Origin: Legionella cincinnatiensis
GTDB lineage: Bacteria > Pseudomonadota > Gammaproteobacteria > Legionellales > Legionellaceae
Length of the DNA stretch: 64,000 bases
Assembly: GCF_900452415.1 (NCBI RefSeq)
Contig: NZ_UGNX01000001.1
Location: 372,001-436,000 of the forward strand
Direction: 5' to 3'
Below the pieces are notes generated by a model. It was not told where the DNA came from, searched no databases, and saw nothing but the letters and a program-made list of their open reading frames with translations. Positions 1 through 8,734 of the stretch are shown in pieces; within the stretch, counting starts at the first letter, position 1; every line of letters starts with the position of its first letter. A program made the position numbers and the translations under genes.

Positions 1-501
1 CATATCAATGGCAATAAACATTCCTATAACCCAGAGTCCACTTATTGGCCATTGAATGAGGATTAACAGGCCAAGGATAATGGCGGTAATTCCCGCGAAC
101 AACAACCAACCCCATCCTTGGGCGCTTTTTAACGATAATGCTAAAACGATTCGAGTAATGCCAATAATAATAAGGACTATGGCTAATAATGCTGTAATGA
201 GTGTGGAGGCTAAAAAAGGGTCATAAAAGACAATTACAGCTCCAATCAGGTATAAAAATGCAATTATTGCTTGCCAGAAGATACCCTGCCAGTCTTGATG
301 TTTAAAAATATCTATAAAATGAGATAATGCAGAAACAATTAACAACGCAGCAAAAAAATACATACTGACAAGGGTTAATCCAATTACCATACTTAACCCA
401 ATAAAGCCTAGAAAAACAAGTAATATACCTAATCCTAGGAGCCAACCCCAGTTATGTCTCAGGGTATTTGGTGTGCCAAAGCCATTGTTTGCCATATCCA
501 T
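1..501 (-). CDS. HdeD/DUF308 family membrane protein (3' end cut by window)
   Basis: Read from the minus strand, this frame is open from an ATG at 501 to the window edge (167 codons, no stop seen). The translation is almost all hydrophobic: about six membrane segments in short pairs separated by small polar turns, with a repeated Gly/Leu/Ile-rich pattern ending in glycine-rich turns. This is typical of HdeD-like (DUF308) inner-membrane proteins, which have been linked to acid resistance in enterobacteria. The role here is unknown. A second in-frame ATG lies at 495. An AAGG-like ribosome site lies 4 nt before the first ATG and 10 nt before the second, so either could be used. Family call fairly sure; function not. 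Confidence 0.7.
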   Translation of the reverse strand, partial: MDMANNGFGTPNTLRHNWGWLLGLGILLVFLGFIGLSMVIGLTLVSMYFFAALLIVSALSHFIDIFKHQDWQGIFWQAIIAFLYLIGAVIVFYDPFLASTLITALLAIVLIIIGITRIVLALSLKSAQGWGWLLFAGITAIILGLLILIQWPISGLWVIGMFIAIDM

Positions 502-661
502 TTTTCCTTTTATGTAATCCATTAATAATGATAATACCAATAGAAATATAACCTGTTTTTCAAAAGGTTGTCGAATTTTTAAATTCTTTTAATTTCATTG
601 TCTGGAAAAAAAAATCACTTCTCTGTATTATCATTGCTTATTGTCATGATGGTGTCGAGGC

Positions 662-1060
662 ATGAGGTTAGGGTTATTCATTTCATTGTATTGTTTTTCA
701 TTGATGTTGTATGCCAGTGATGAAACGCAGCAACAAGAAATTCAATTAAGAATTCAACCCGTAGGCCAAGTCTCTGTACAAAATAAAGCCAAATCAGATA
801 ATAAAGCTACGAGTGATGAAGAGTCTGGACAAGAAACTTATGAACGTTATTGTGTTGTTTGTCATAAGGATGGGCTGGCCGGAGCACCTAGATTTAGAAA
901 TGAACAAGATTGGAAGCCTAGATTGACGGGTAGAACGTTAGATGACTTAGTTGCATCTTCACTCAAAGGTTTAAATGCTATGCCAGCAAAAGGAACATGT
1001 ATTAAATGTAATGAAGATGATCTTAAAGCTGCCATATCCTATATGTTGCCAAAATCATGA
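662..1060 (+). CDS. Cytochrome c5 family protein (periplasmic c-type cytochrome)
   Basis: A 132-residue protein with an N-terminal signal peptide (about residues 1-19), a polar linker rich in Lys/Ser/Asp, then a class I cytochrome c domain. The haem site is CVVCH at residues 64-68. The likely axial Met is M107 in the AMPAKG segment, followed by a Cys pair (C113, C116) as in the cytochrome c5 group. It should be a periplasmic electron carrier. It overlaps dsbB by 4 nt (ATGA), so the two are probably translated together. The ribosome site before the ATG is poor: a GAGG lies almost against the start codon. Confidence 0.85.
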   Translation: MRLGLFISLYCFSLMLYASDETQQQEIQLRIQPVGQVSVQNKAKSDNKATSDEESGQETYERYCVVCHKDGLAGAPRFRNEQDWKPRLTGRTLDDLVASSLKGLNAMPAKGTCIKCNEDDLKAAISYMLPKS

Positions 1061-1572
1061 GAAAAAATACTTATCGAAAAGTTCAAACATTCACTGCAGC
1101 ACTGACAGCATTTGTATTATTTGCATCCTTCTATTTTGAATATGTGGTTGGACTGATTCCTTGTCCTTTATGTATGATGCAACGCATTTGTGTTTTTTTA
1201 TTATTGGCGATTTTAGGAATAAGTTTTTACACATTAAAAAGAGCTCATATTATTAGTGCCTTGCAAATCATCATTGCCAGTGCAGGCTTATATTTTTCGT
1301 TACGCCAATTATGGCTGCAGTCTTTACCTGCTGGAAAAGCGCCGGCGTGTATGCCGGGTTTAGATGTTTTAATTCGTTATTTTCCTTGGCAGACAGTAGT
1401 AAAAACGCTGTTTTTAGGAACAGGTGACTGTGCTGAAGTCAATTGGCAGTTGTTGGGAATTTCAATGCCTGGGTGGTGTGCGCTGTATTTCTTATTTATC
1501 GCATTGTTGGGATGCTTTTTATTTTGGCATACGCGAAGAAGTACTCTTCATGAAAATTTATTTTGTCTATAA
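1057..1572 (+). CDS. dsbB: Disulfide bond formation protein B
   Basis: A 171-residue inner-membrane protein with four hydrophobic helices. The quinone-linked redox pair is CPLC (C36, C39) after the first helix. The second pair that reoxidises DsbA is C98 and C125 in the long periplasmic loop, which contains the typical [11 protein letters not shown] segment. Known role: passes electrons from periplasmic DsbA to ubiquinone. It starts inside the stop of the upstream cytochrome gene (ATGA overlap), which suggests co-expression of two envelope electron-transfer proteins. Length fits the family. Confidence 0.93.
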   Translation: MRKNTYRKVQTFTAALTAFVLFASFYFEYVVGLIPCPLCMMQRICVFLLLAILGISFYTLKRAHIISALQIIIASAGLYFSLRQLWLQSLPAGKAPACMPGLDVLIRYFPWQTVVKTLFLGTGDCAEVNWQLLGISMPGWCALYFLFIALLGCFLFWHTRRSTLHENLFCL

Positions 1573-1690
1573 AAAGTACTTCATCCAGGTCGTCTTTTAG
1601 TGCCTCTTGTACTGCTACTCTTAGTTGACCATTAATTAATATTCCTACGGACTTATTACATCAGAGTGCTCGTGCTTTACAGGACAAGCA

Positions 1691-2782
1691 CTAAATTGTT
1701 TTTGACGTATTAAACTGCAGATTTTGACTCGTACACTCTGCATGATGCTCCTGCTGCCCAAGTAAAGTGTGCGATAAATAAGGTATCACTTGGCTTTTTT
1801 CAGCATGAGAAAATCGGAACATTTGGCTTTTAAAATGGGTAATACGAGCAGCAGATTCATCCGACTGGGGAAATGCTACTGTTTGCAATAATTCTAATAG
1901 TATAGGTCGTGGTTGATGGCAGACAATTAACATATCACAACCGGCTTTAAGTGCTTCTTCAGTTCGTGTCATTAAATTACCGATGTCTGCACCTGTCATA
2001 CTCAAGCAATCACTTAAAATCAAACCGGTAAATCCTAACTCGTGGCGTAAAATTTCTTGCAACCAAATTGTTGAAAATCCAGCTGACTTACTTGCATCCA
2101 CTGCCTTATAAGTCACATGAGCAGGCATGATTGCGCTTAAGCGGCCTTTTTTTATGAGCTCAATAAAGGGTTTTAAATCCTTAACTTTCAATTCATCAAA
2201 AGAAATCGTAGAAATTGGCATGGTGATATGGGAGTCGGAATTGACTCTCCCATGTCCCGGAAAGTGCTTGCCTACAGCAGGCATTCCTGCGGCATTCATT
2301 CCCTCAATAAACGCGTTTGCTAGAGCTATAACTGCCTCAGGATCATGATGAAAGGCACGATCTAAGCGAGCAATAATAGGACTCATATCATGTAAATCAA
2401 GAACAGGCGCTAGGCTTAAATCAACACCGCAGGCTAATAAATCCTTGGCCATGATTTCCCCATACTGTCTTGCAAGTTTAATCCCTGTTTCTGGAGATAG
2501 GTCATATACATCGCCATAGACACGGGCAGCGGGTAAAGAGCGAAAACCTTGGCGCAAAAATCGCTGGATAAATCCACCCTCATGATCAGCAGTAATGAAA
2601 ATATGGGGATTGAGTATATGAATTTCAGAAGTGAGTTTTTCTAATTGTTGTGGGTTAGCAAAATTGCGAGTGAAAAGAATGACCGCTCCAACATTAGGAT
2701 GCTTTAGAATTTCTCGTTCAATATCAGAAAGCTCAGTGCCTTCAAGATCAATCATGAATAAATTAGAATTTGAGCCGGGCAT
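1691..2782 (-). CDS. nagZ: Beta-N-acetylhexosaminidase (glycoside hydrolase family 3)
   Basis: A 363-residue cytoplasmic GH3 enzyme. The start (LFMIDLEGTEL) aligns with NagZ. KHFPGHG lies at residues 172-178, followed by the mobile catalytic loop with D183 and H185. The nucleophile is D258 in SDCLSM; most NagZ proteins have SDDLSM. NagZ removes GlcNAc from anhydro-muropeptides during peptidoglycan recycling. The C-terminal 40 residues, after the barrel, are polar and not recognised. The gene is divergent from tgt and convergent with dsbB. Confidence 0.92.
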   Translation of the reverse strand: MPGSNSNLFMIDLEGTELSDIEREILKHPNVGAVILFTRNFANPQQLEKLTSEIHILNPHIFITADHEGGFIQRFLRQGFRSLPAARVYGDVYDLSPETGIKLARQYGEIMAKDLLACGVDLSLAPVLDLHDMSPIIARLDRAFHHDPEAVIALANAFIEGMNAAGMPAVGKHFPGHGRVNSDSHITMPISTISFDELKVKDLKPFIELIKKGRLSAIMPAHVTYKAVDASKSAGFSTIWLQEILRHELGFTGLILSDCLSMTGADIGNLMTRTEEALKAGCDMLIVCHQPRPILLELLQTVAFPQSDESAARITHFKSQMFRFSHAEKSQVIPYLSHTLLGQQEHHAECTSQNLQFNTSKTI

Positions 2783-3009
2783 ATTGGAATCCTTATTAGA
2801 ATTGGGTAACGTTCATCACTGTAGCCGCACCTAAGCGGACTTTCCTACGCTATGGAATGGTGGTGAATGGTTACGAATTTAGATGAATAAGGCCGTGCTT
2901 TCATCGATTTAGCGCATGATATCATAAATTGCATAATTTTTAATATGCTTCATGCTGGTAATCTAAGGTTGACTTAGATATCATCGCATATTTTGAGTCA
3001 TTTTTATCA

Positions 3010-4170
3010 ATGAAAACTTTCTCCTGCCAAGTGTTACACAAACACTCAGCGACTCAGGCACGTGTGACACGTATTGTTACAGCTCATGGTGAATTTATTA
3101 CTCCTGTTTTTATGCCAGTAGGTACTCGAGCGGGGGTAAATAATATGACTCCAATTGAATTACATGAGGCACATAGTCAAATCATTTTAGGGGGTAATAC
3201 CTATCATATGTTATGTGCTCCAGGAATGAAAGTTATTGAGCAAGCAGGCGGAATGCATCCTTTTATGGGATGGCATGGCCCTATGTTAACCGATAGTGGT
3301 GGCTTTCAAGTTTTTAGCTTATCTAAAAATAATGAAATTTGTACTATTGATGAAGAGGGGGCGCATTTTAGATTGCCTGGAAGTCAGGGCTTGATTCACA
3401 TGACACCAGAAATGTCCTTAGAAACTCAGAAAATCATTGGTGCTGATATAATTATGGCCTTTGATCAATGCACTCCAGATAGTTGTACCAGAGATGAAGT
3501 AAGTCATATCATGACGCGGACGCATCGCTGGTTAAAGCAATCAATGGAGTATCATCGCCAATACCCCAATTCACGATATGGATACGCGCAAGCACTTTTT
3601 GGCATTATTCAAGGTGGAACTTTTAAAGATTTACGCCGTGAGAGTGCCGATTTTGTAGCATCAATGAATCCGGAAGGTATTGCTATAGGTGGCGAAACCA
3701 TAGGATTTAATATGGCAACTACAGTTGAGGTTATCCGCTGGGTTCGTGATTATTTACCTGAAAATAAGCCGCGTTATACCATGGGCGTAGGAATGTCACC
3801 TCAGGACCTTTTGGACGTGGTCGCAGAAGGAATCGACATGTTTGATTGTGTTGCGCCCACGCGTAATGCGCGTCATGGCTCTTTGTACTGTGGTGAGCTC
3901 GTTCGTGAAGGCAACTGGATGCGTTTTGTCAGTGAGTATGAAAACGAGCGAATTCAAATAAAAAAATCATGTTTTGCTGATGATATGTCACCAATTATGG
4001 CACAATGTACCTGTTATACATGTCGCCATTACTCACGTGCTTATTTGCATCAGCTCTCCAAGCAAAAAACGAATTTATTTACGGCATTAGCGAGTATTCA
4101 TAATGTTCATGTCATGCATGATGTTTGTGATAAAATGCGTGATTTGATAATGAATGAGGGTGTGACATAA
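3010..4170 (+). CDS. tgt: Queuine tRNA-ribosyltransferase
   Basis: 386 residues with all Tgt landmarks: DSGGFQVFSL (base-binding Asp at residue 95), the GIAIGGE loop, the catalytic region DMFDCVAPTRNARHG, and the zinc site formed by QCTCYTC plus the following His. It exchanges guanine-34 for the queuosine precursor in tRNAs with GUN anticodons. The usual yajC-secDF neighbours are absent here; ppiB follows instead after about 130 nt. Length is close to the family norm. Confidence 0.95.
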   Translation: MKTFSCQVLHKHSATQARVTRIVTAHGEFITPVFMPVGTRAGVNNMTPIELHEAHSQIILGGNTYHMLCAPGMKVIEQAGGMHPFMGWHGPMLTDSGGFQVFSLSKNNEICTIDEEGAHFRLPGSQGLIHMTPEMSLETQKIIGADIIMAFDQCTPDSCTRDEVSHIMTRTHRWLKQSMEYHRQYPNSRYGYAQALFGIIQGGTFKDLRRESADFVASMNPEGIAIGGETIGFNMATTVEVIRWVRDYLPENKPRYTMGVGMSPQDLLDVVAEGIDMFDCVAPTRNARHGSLYCGELVREGNWMRFVSEYENERIQIKKSCFADDMSPIMAQCTCYTCRHYSRAYLHQLSKQKTNLFTALASIHNVHVMHDVCDKMRDLIMNEGVT

Positions 4171-4301
4171 CCATGCTTTTTATGTCGCGAGGTGAAGGTT
4201 ATTTCAAGCATCTGAGATAACATCTTTGATATAAAATACCGCAAATTTTATATCCTAAACAGACGCTATTTTGCATTAACTTAAAAATGACAGGAGCGAT
4301 A

Positions 4302-4793
4302 ATGATCGTTATTAGTACATCTAAAGGTGATATTCATATACAGTTAGATACAGAGAATACTCCAGCAACAGCAGAAAATTTTCTTAATTATGTGCGCAGT
4401 GGTTTTTATAATAATACCATTTTTCATCGTGTTATTGCGGGTTTTATGATTCAAGGAGGGGGGCTTGATTCTGAAATGAAACAAAAGACGACTCATGAGC
4501 CTATCAAAAATGAAGCAAAGAATGCGAAACCAAATAAGCGAGGTTCTATCGCAATGGCTCGCACCATGGACCCTCATTCTGCAACGGCTCAATTTTTTAT
4601 TAATGTTGTTGATAATCCATTTTTAAATTATAGCGGTGATCATATGCAAGGATATGGTTATTGTGTTTTTGGTGAAGTTGTTGACGGTATGGATATTGTG
4701 GACGCTATTGCCAAGGTAAAAACAGGACAACATATGGGGCATGCAGATGTCCCAGTAGAGGAAATAAGTATTATCGACGTGAAAGAGATATAA
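4302..4793 (+). CDS. ppiB: Peptidyl-prolyl cis-trans isomerase B (cyclophilin)
   Basis: A 163-residue cyclophilin with [13 protein letters not shown] (catalytic Arg), the [10 protein letters not shown] core and [15 protein letters not shown] near the end. There is no signal peptide, so this is the cytoplasmic form. I place the start at 4302 rather than the in-frame ATG at 4287, because AGGAG at 4292-4296 sits 5 nt before 4302 and the protein then begins [11 protein letters not shown] as in other PpiB. A repeat-type hairpin follows the stop (see 4797-4907). Confidence 0.93.
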   Translation: MIVISTSKGDIHIQLDTENTPATAENFLNYVRSGFYNNTIFHRVIAGFMIQGGGLDSEMKQKTTHEPIKNEAKNAKPNKRGSIAMARTMDPHSATAQFFINVVDNPFLNYSGDHMQGYGYCVFGEVVDGMDIVDAIAKVKTGQHMGHADVPVEEISIIDVKEI

Positions 4794-4796
4794 GTT

Positions 4797-4907
4797 TTCG
4801 ACCTATAAGGCATAAAAATGTCTTATAGGTCTCGTTCAACGAACGTTATCCCCTAAAATGTGCGGCATTTATACGGGATCCAGCTCCAAATAAAAGCAGA
4901 TCGATGT
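4797..4907 (+). repeat. Dispersed structured repeat, copy A (hairpin plus conserved tail)
   Basis: Immediately after the ppiB stop, an inverted repeat (GACCTATAAGGC / GTCTTATAGGTC, about 4801-4832) is followed by a tail containing TTATCCC, TAAAA, TGCG, ATTTATAC, GGATCCA (4876-4882) and TCGATGT (4901-4907). The same blocks in the same order occur on the minus strand at 55877-56005. The hairpin has no T run, so it is not a standard terminator. The similarity was found by eye. Confidence 0.6.
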
Positions 4908-4971
4908 TGGGTAAAGAGCGCCTGGGCTGAAGGCTCTTAAGACCAAACCCGAGATTTTCTTTTCTATCAAA

Positions 4972-5607
4972 TTAGGGCTTTCGTTTGCGTTTTTTGATAC
5001 TTTCTGAATAATCGAAAATGGGTATTTCAATATGAAAGAAAATCGCTAATAGGCGAGCAGCAAAAATACTGGCAAATGTAATAATCACATTAATATTTTC
5101 TGGGATATGAAAATATTCTAGAGTGATAAAAAGCAATGCGCCGGCAAGTGCAATCACTGCATAAAGTTCTTTTCTCAATACCAAGGGAATATCATTACAT
5201 AAAATATCGCGTAACATCCCGCCACAGATGCCTGTTATCATGCCGCTAATAATGGCAATACTAGGTGATAACCCATGATGGAGTGCTTTTTGAGTGCCAA
5301 TAATAACAAAAGTAGATAAGCCCAATGCATCAAGTATTAAAAAGATCTTAATAATCCGGATTAGGGAATGGGCAATAAATATAGTTAGAAAAGCACATAA
5401 CGATGTATACAAGAGGTACTCAGGATGAATAACCCAAGTTAATGGATAAGTATTAAACAGCGTATCTCTTACTGTTCCGCCACCTAATGCAGCAATACTT
5501 GCAATAAGCATAACACCAAAAAAGTCCATTTTTTTGCGCCCCGCAGCCAATGCGCCTGTAATCGCTTCAACGCAAATACCGATGATAAATAAAGAATGAA
5601 GTAACAT
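4972..5607 (-). CDS. TRIC/UPF0126 family cation channel-like membrane protein
   Basis: A 211-residue, almost wholly hydrophobic protein with two similar halves. Each half has a glycine-rich GGG-x-R-D motif (GGGTVRDTLF and GGMLRDIL) followed by a conserved proline. This is the YadS/YicG group (UPF0126), the prokaryotic relatives of TRIC trimeric cation channels. About seven membrane helices are expected, and the tail is basic (KKRKRKP). The substrate is not known. It stands alone between ppiB (convergent) and the HTH regulator gene. Confidence 0.85.
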   Translation of the reverse strand: MLLHSLFIIGICVEAITGALAAGRKKMDFFGVMLIASIAALGGGTVRDTLFNTYPLTWVIHPEYLLYTSLCAFLTIFIAHSLIRIIKIFLILDALGLSTFVIIGTQKALHHGLSPSIAIISGMITGICGGMLRDILCNDIPLVLRKELYAVIALAGALLFITLEYFHIPENINVIITFASIFAARLLAIFFHIEIPIFDYSESIKKRKRKP

Positions 5608-5666
5608 TTGGATTTAGTGTGTTTTTAAAACGCAATGATAGCACTATTGAGCCAAATGGAGAAATA

Positions 5667-6143
5667 TTAAGGCTTATAAAAATGTTTTGCTGAGGCTAAC
5701 GCTAAATCAATAATTTTTTTGGATTGATCTTCATTTGCATTAATTAGGCTGACATCATTAATTAGTTCCAGTAAAAAACGAGATATTTCGGGTTCTGATA
5801 AGGCGCTGTTATAGAGGCATGATGCTTTTGTGAAGATATAGTGAAGCAAATTTTTGCTAATAGAAATTTTATCTTGCGAGATACCTTGATCATGGAGGGG
5901 GTCACCAAATAATAGCCAACCAGGAGACACTTGAAGTTTTGCTGCAATATCTACTAGTTTCACCGGTTCAGGGATGGCTTCACCACGAAGATACTTACGG
6001 CATATTTGTAGTGAATACCCGGTAATTTCAGAAAGCTTATGGATGCATACTCCAGAGGTAGAGCGTTGGGAGTTATACCCCGCAGCAACCATTGCATCAC
6101 GCAAACGATTAGCAAATTGTTTCGCCAAGTTGGTTTTTTCCAT
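5667..6143 (-). CDS. HTH transcriptional regulator (XRE/phage-repressor-like)
   Basis: 158 residues. Residues 8-80 look like a helix-turn-helix of the XRE/cI kind: a tyrosine-rich recognition part (ITGYSLQICRKYLRGEAIPEPVKLVDIAAKL) and the GWLLFGD ending often seen after such domains. The C-terminal half is helical and not recognised, with no obvious peptidase residues. The gene is divergent from a strong promoter and a small-RNA-like transcript (6287-6450). A perfect 15-bp palindrome lies between them at 6222-6236, so this protein is the obvious candidate to bind it (inference). Confidence 0.7.
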   Translation of the reverse strand: MEKTNLAKQFANRLRDAMVAAGYNSQRSTSGVCIHKLSEITGYSLQICRKYLRGEAIPEPVKLVDIAAKLQVSPGWLLFGDPLHDQGISQDKISISKNLLHYIFTKASCLYNSALSEPEISRFLLELINDVSLINANEDQSKKIIDLALASAKHFYKP

Positions 6144-6221
6144 AGTGGTGCTCGGGTCAGAAATTTGGAATGATATTAGTATAACAAAATGAAGTTTATC
6201 CGCAAATAAAAATAATAATTG

Positions 6222-6236
6222 GAAACTTTAAGTTTC
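6222..6236. promoter_or_regulatory. Putative operator palindrome
   Basis: GAAACTT-T-AAGTTTC is a perfect 7-1-7 palindrome lying 16 bp upstream of the -35 box of the small RNA promoter. A partly matching second half (ATTTAAAGTT, 6244-6253) runs up to the -35 box. Position and symmetry suggest a binding site for the divergent HTH regulator. Not tested. Confidence 0.5.
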
Positions 6237-6252
6237 TTTTCGAAATTTAAAG

Positions 6253-6280
6253 TTGACAATAAAAACTAAATAACTATAAT
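6253..6280 (+). promoter_or_regulatory. Strong sigma-70 promoter
   Basis: TTGACA at 6253-6258 and TATAAT at 6275-6280 are both perfect consensus boxes, separated by 16 bp. Transcription is expected to start near 6287, heading into a region without a reading frame that ends in a terminator at 6411-6450. Confidence 0.8.
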
Positions 6281-6286
6281 GTGCAC

Positions 6287-6450
6287 CTGAAACCAATAAA
6301 AAGGTTTCCACATTGTCCAAAGAAAATATGTGACGCATGATGGAACAAGTTCACATATAGAGTCCAAATAAAAGAGAAAGTGGTCTAAACATAGCACTTA
6401 ACCTCGCAATAAGGCCTGAGTGGTCCCCTTCCACTCAGACCTTTCTTTTG
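6287..6450 (+). ncRNA. Candidate small RNA of about 160 nt
   Basis: The region between a perfect promoter (6253-6280) and a rho-independent terminator (6411-6450) has no useful reading frame; the longest ATG frame is 7 codons. It can fold into three hairpins: GAAACC/GGTTTC (6289-6308), ATATGTGA/TCACATAT (6326-6358) and the terminator. I do not recognise a known family. It lacks the 6S RNA pattern and the repeated GGA motifs of RsmY/RsmZ. A regulator gene is divergent on its left and marR is convergent on its right. Confidence 0.6.
6411..6450 (+). terminator. Rho-independent terminator of the small RNA
   Basis: AAGGCCTGAGTGG (6411-6423) pairs with CCACTCAGACCTT (6431-6443) with one mismatch, loop TCCCCTT, followed by TCTTTT. 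It ends the transcript starting near 6287. Confidence 0.8.
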
Positions 6451-6549
6451 GATAGAGAATTTAAAATGAGATGATTTCAAATGTATCTATATTTTAGAGG
6501 AGAAAAGAGCTTCGTTGGAAACATACCCTAGAGAGAATGAGTTTTTTTG

Positions 6550-7032
6550 TTATATATCTTTTAACAAATTCACCAGTAAATTAATCGAGTTAGCAAGAGT
6601 TATCTGCTCATTTTCGTCTAAAGCTTGGAGGTTTTCATTTAACCTATTATGGAGAAGGTAGGGGGCGGCGCCTACAAATTCTCTCCCTTTTTCGGTTATA
6701 TCAATATAAATGATACGGCGATCTTTATTATCTCGTGTGCGAAGAACAAATTCTTTTTCTTCCAATCGATCTATTACCCCTACTAAAGTACTCATTGATA
6801 AATAGACTCTTTTAGAAAGAGTTGAGATTGTCATAATCCCATTTTCGTAAATTTCATACAGGCATACAATTTGTGGTACGGTTAAACCATAGCATTTATT
6901 TAACCTTCGGGAATGAAAATCCATTTGTTGCATGATCATGCGTAAAGCAAGAATAATACTCTTAGAGCGCTGCTCAGATTGCATCTCCCGCTGTTCTTTT
7001 TTCTCATTAGGGTCTTTTAAAATATTATTCAT
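6550..7032 (-). CDS. MarR family transcriptional regulator
   Basis: 160 residues with a winged-helix MarR domain. A helical N-terminus is followed by LTVPQIVCLYEI, the recognition helix region (TISTLSKRVYLSMSTLVGVIDRLEEKEFVLRTRD) and the wing DNKDRRIIYIDITEKG. It is divergent from the YbdK-type gene at 7245. A near-perfect 16-bp palindrome at 7094-7109 in the shared intergenic region is the likely operator. The ligand is unknown. Confidence 0.87.
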   Translation of the reverse strand: MNNILKDPNEKKEQREMQSEQRSKSIILALRMIMQQMDFHSRRLNKCYGLTVPQIVCLYEIYENGIMTISTLSKRVYLSMSTLVGVIDRLEEKEFVLRTRDNKDRRIIYIDITEKGREFVGAAPYLLHNRLNENLQALDENEQITLANSINLLVNLLKDI

Positions 7033-7093
7033 GGATGGTCTTTCAAAGATTGAAGGTTGAAAAAAAGTATATTAACCGTTAGTATCCTTAAAT

Positions 7094-7109
7094 AATTTGT
7101 ATACGAATT
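7094..7109. promoter_or_regulatory. Putative MarR operator
   Basis: AATTTGTATACGAATT is a 16-bp palindrome with a single mismatched pair, centred on GTATAC. It lies between the divergent marR-like gene and the YbdK-type gene, where MarR proteins usually bind. Confidence 0.45.
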
Positions 7110-7244
7110 ATATCAATAGATATGAATATTCAAGGCACTGTCTATTGTACCTGACTATTCAAGCTAACTATATAGAGCTCCTCAAAAATATCGAAGAGCG
7201 TGACTTGTCAATGGCATCCAATAATAATAAAAAGAGGATTAATT

Positions 7245-8453
7245 ATGCGAAGTCAACTCAACGAATCCTTATCACAATTAACTGAAGATATTCCTCAACC
7301 CAATAGTCAAGAAGAAATTTGTTTTAATAGTGGGGGAATCCTCACTTTAGGTGTAGAAATTGAGCTGCAACTCATCGATGCCGAAACCTACAATCTGTGT
7401 TCCAGAGCAGAGGATATTCTTGCTGCTATGTCTCATTTGGAAAAAATTAAGCCAGAATTTTACTTAAGCACCATTGAAGTAAACACGAACAAATGTAAGA
7501 TGGTTCAGGATGTTGAAGATGATCTTTATGCAACATTATTTGAACTTCAACATGTATCGAAAAAACTTGGAATTTTACTTTCAACAACAGGCTCACACCC
7601 ATTTTCTAAATATTCTGACTGGGAGATTTCACCGACAGCTCGTTATCTGGATTTAATTGATCGTAATCAATGGCTTACGCGCCGTATGAGTGTCTATGGT
7701 CTACATGTACATCTGGGTATGTCGAGTGGGGAAGAATGCATACGATTTAATAATTTCTTTATGTATTTTCTCCCCCATTTGTTAGCCCTTTCTTCAAGTT
7801 CCCCATTTTGGCAAGGAATAGACACTGGACTTGCTTCATGTCGTCCGACTACCTATGAGGCTCTTCCTACAGCAGGTCAACCTTACCATGTGCGCTCGTG
7901 GCAGGATTTTGAGCATTTGTATAGAACACTAAAGTCATGTGGTTCCATAAAATCGCTTAAGGATTTATGGTGGGATCTAAGGCCAAGTCCAAATTTTGGA
8001 ACATTGGAGATTCGTGTCTGTGATGGTACGGCGACACTTGCGGAAACCTTGGCCCTGGTTGCATTGATACATGCTCTTGCCCATTGGTTTGCCGATAATG
8101 GAAGTTGGCTTGAGTCCGTAGCCTATCCTCCTTACTGGCTTTCTCGAGAAAACAAATGGAGAGCAATTCGCTATGGTTTAGATGCGGAATTGGTGATGAA
8201 CACAGAGGGCAAAATCAAATTAATGCGTGAAGATATTCATGAGTGGATAGAAAAATTAAAACCTTACATTGAGCAACTTAACTATCACACCTATTTTGCA
8301 ACGCTTCAAGCGATTATGAGTTCAGGAACAAGTACTGAGCGCCAAAGAAAAGTGTTCGCGTACAATAAATGTTTTAAAGATGTTGTGAAACATAACGTGA
8401 GTGAATTTTTACTGCAAGTTCCTTTATATAGGCGTGAGTTGATTGTTTCTTGA
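7245..8453 (+). CDS. Carboxylate-amine ligase, YbdK / glutamate-cysteine ligase 2 family
   Basis: 402 residues of the GCS2 type. LTLGVEIELQLID near the N-terminus carries the first metal-binding glutamates. VYGLHVHLGM and LRPSPNFGTLEIRVCDG are family signatures. E. coli YbdK has weak glutamate-cysteine ligase activity; the physiological substrate of this group is unsettled. I start at ATG 7245, where GAGG at 7234-7237 is well spaced. A GTG at 7200 in the same frame would add 15 residues without a ribosome site. It is divergent from a MarR gene, which may control it. Confidence 0.85.
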   Translation: MRSQLNESLSQLTEDIPQPNSQEEICFNSGGILTLGVEIELQLIDAETYNLCSRAEDILAAMSHLEKIKPEFYLSTIEVNTNKCKMVQDVEDDLYATLFELQHVSKKLGILLSTTGSHPFSKYSDWEISPTARYLDLIDRNQWLTRRMSVYGLHVHLGMSSGEECIRFNNFFMYFLPHLLALSSSSPFWQGIDTGLASCRPTTYEALPTAGQPYHVRSWQDFEHLYRTLKSCGSIKSLKDLWWDLRPSPNFGTLEIRVCDGTATLAETLALVALIHALAHWFADNGSWLESVAYPPYWLSRENKWRAIRYGLDAELVMNTEGKIKLMREDIHEWIEKLKPYIEQLNYHTYFATLQAIMSSGTSTERQRKVFAYNKCFKDVVKHNVSEFLLQVPLYRRELIVS

Positions 8454-8543
8454 GCAAAATTAGGAACAAATCATTGAAATCATTTGCTTTGTAACGTCAC
8501 CTTATTATATACTTCCTGGCAATATAGATGCAGGTCAGTTTAT

Positions 8544-8618
8544 AGGCACGTAGCTCAGTGGTAGAGCACCACCTTGACATGGTGGTGGTCGGTGGTTCGA
8601 TCCCACTCGTGCCTACCA
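8544..8618 (+). tRNA. tRNA-Val (anticodon GAC)
   Basis: A cloverleaf can be drawn in full: acceptor AGGCACG/CGTGCCT; D-arm GCTC/GAGC; anticodon stem CCACC/GGTGG with loop TTGACAT (anticodon GAC); T-arm GGTGG/CCACT around TTCGATC; discriminator A and an encoded CCA at 8616-8618. The anticodon arm matches bacterial tRNA-Val(GAC). Confidence 0.97.
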
Positions 8619-8689
8619 TGCAACTGAATTAGTAGTTCGGGAGCTGTCACTTTCCATGTAGTGATACTGAATCCATTAAAAGTTTTAAG

Positions 8690-8713
8690 CCCTGCCATGC
8701 AGGGTTTTTTTTT
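8690..8713 (+). terminator. Rho-independent terminator after tRNA-Val
   Basis: CCCTG-CCATG-CAGGG followed by nine T. It lies 70 nt after the tRNA and only 21 nt before the thrS start, so it ends the tRNA transcript. thrS must be expressed by read-through or from a promoter overlapping this interval. Confidence 0.85.
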
Positions 8714-8734
8714 AAGATGCTTACGGATAAAATC

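Noticed and set aside
6287..6450. 6S RNA or RsmY/RsmZ
   Set aside because: There is no long central-bubble fold like 6S, almost no GGA motifs for CsrA, and no LetA-type upstream site was seen.
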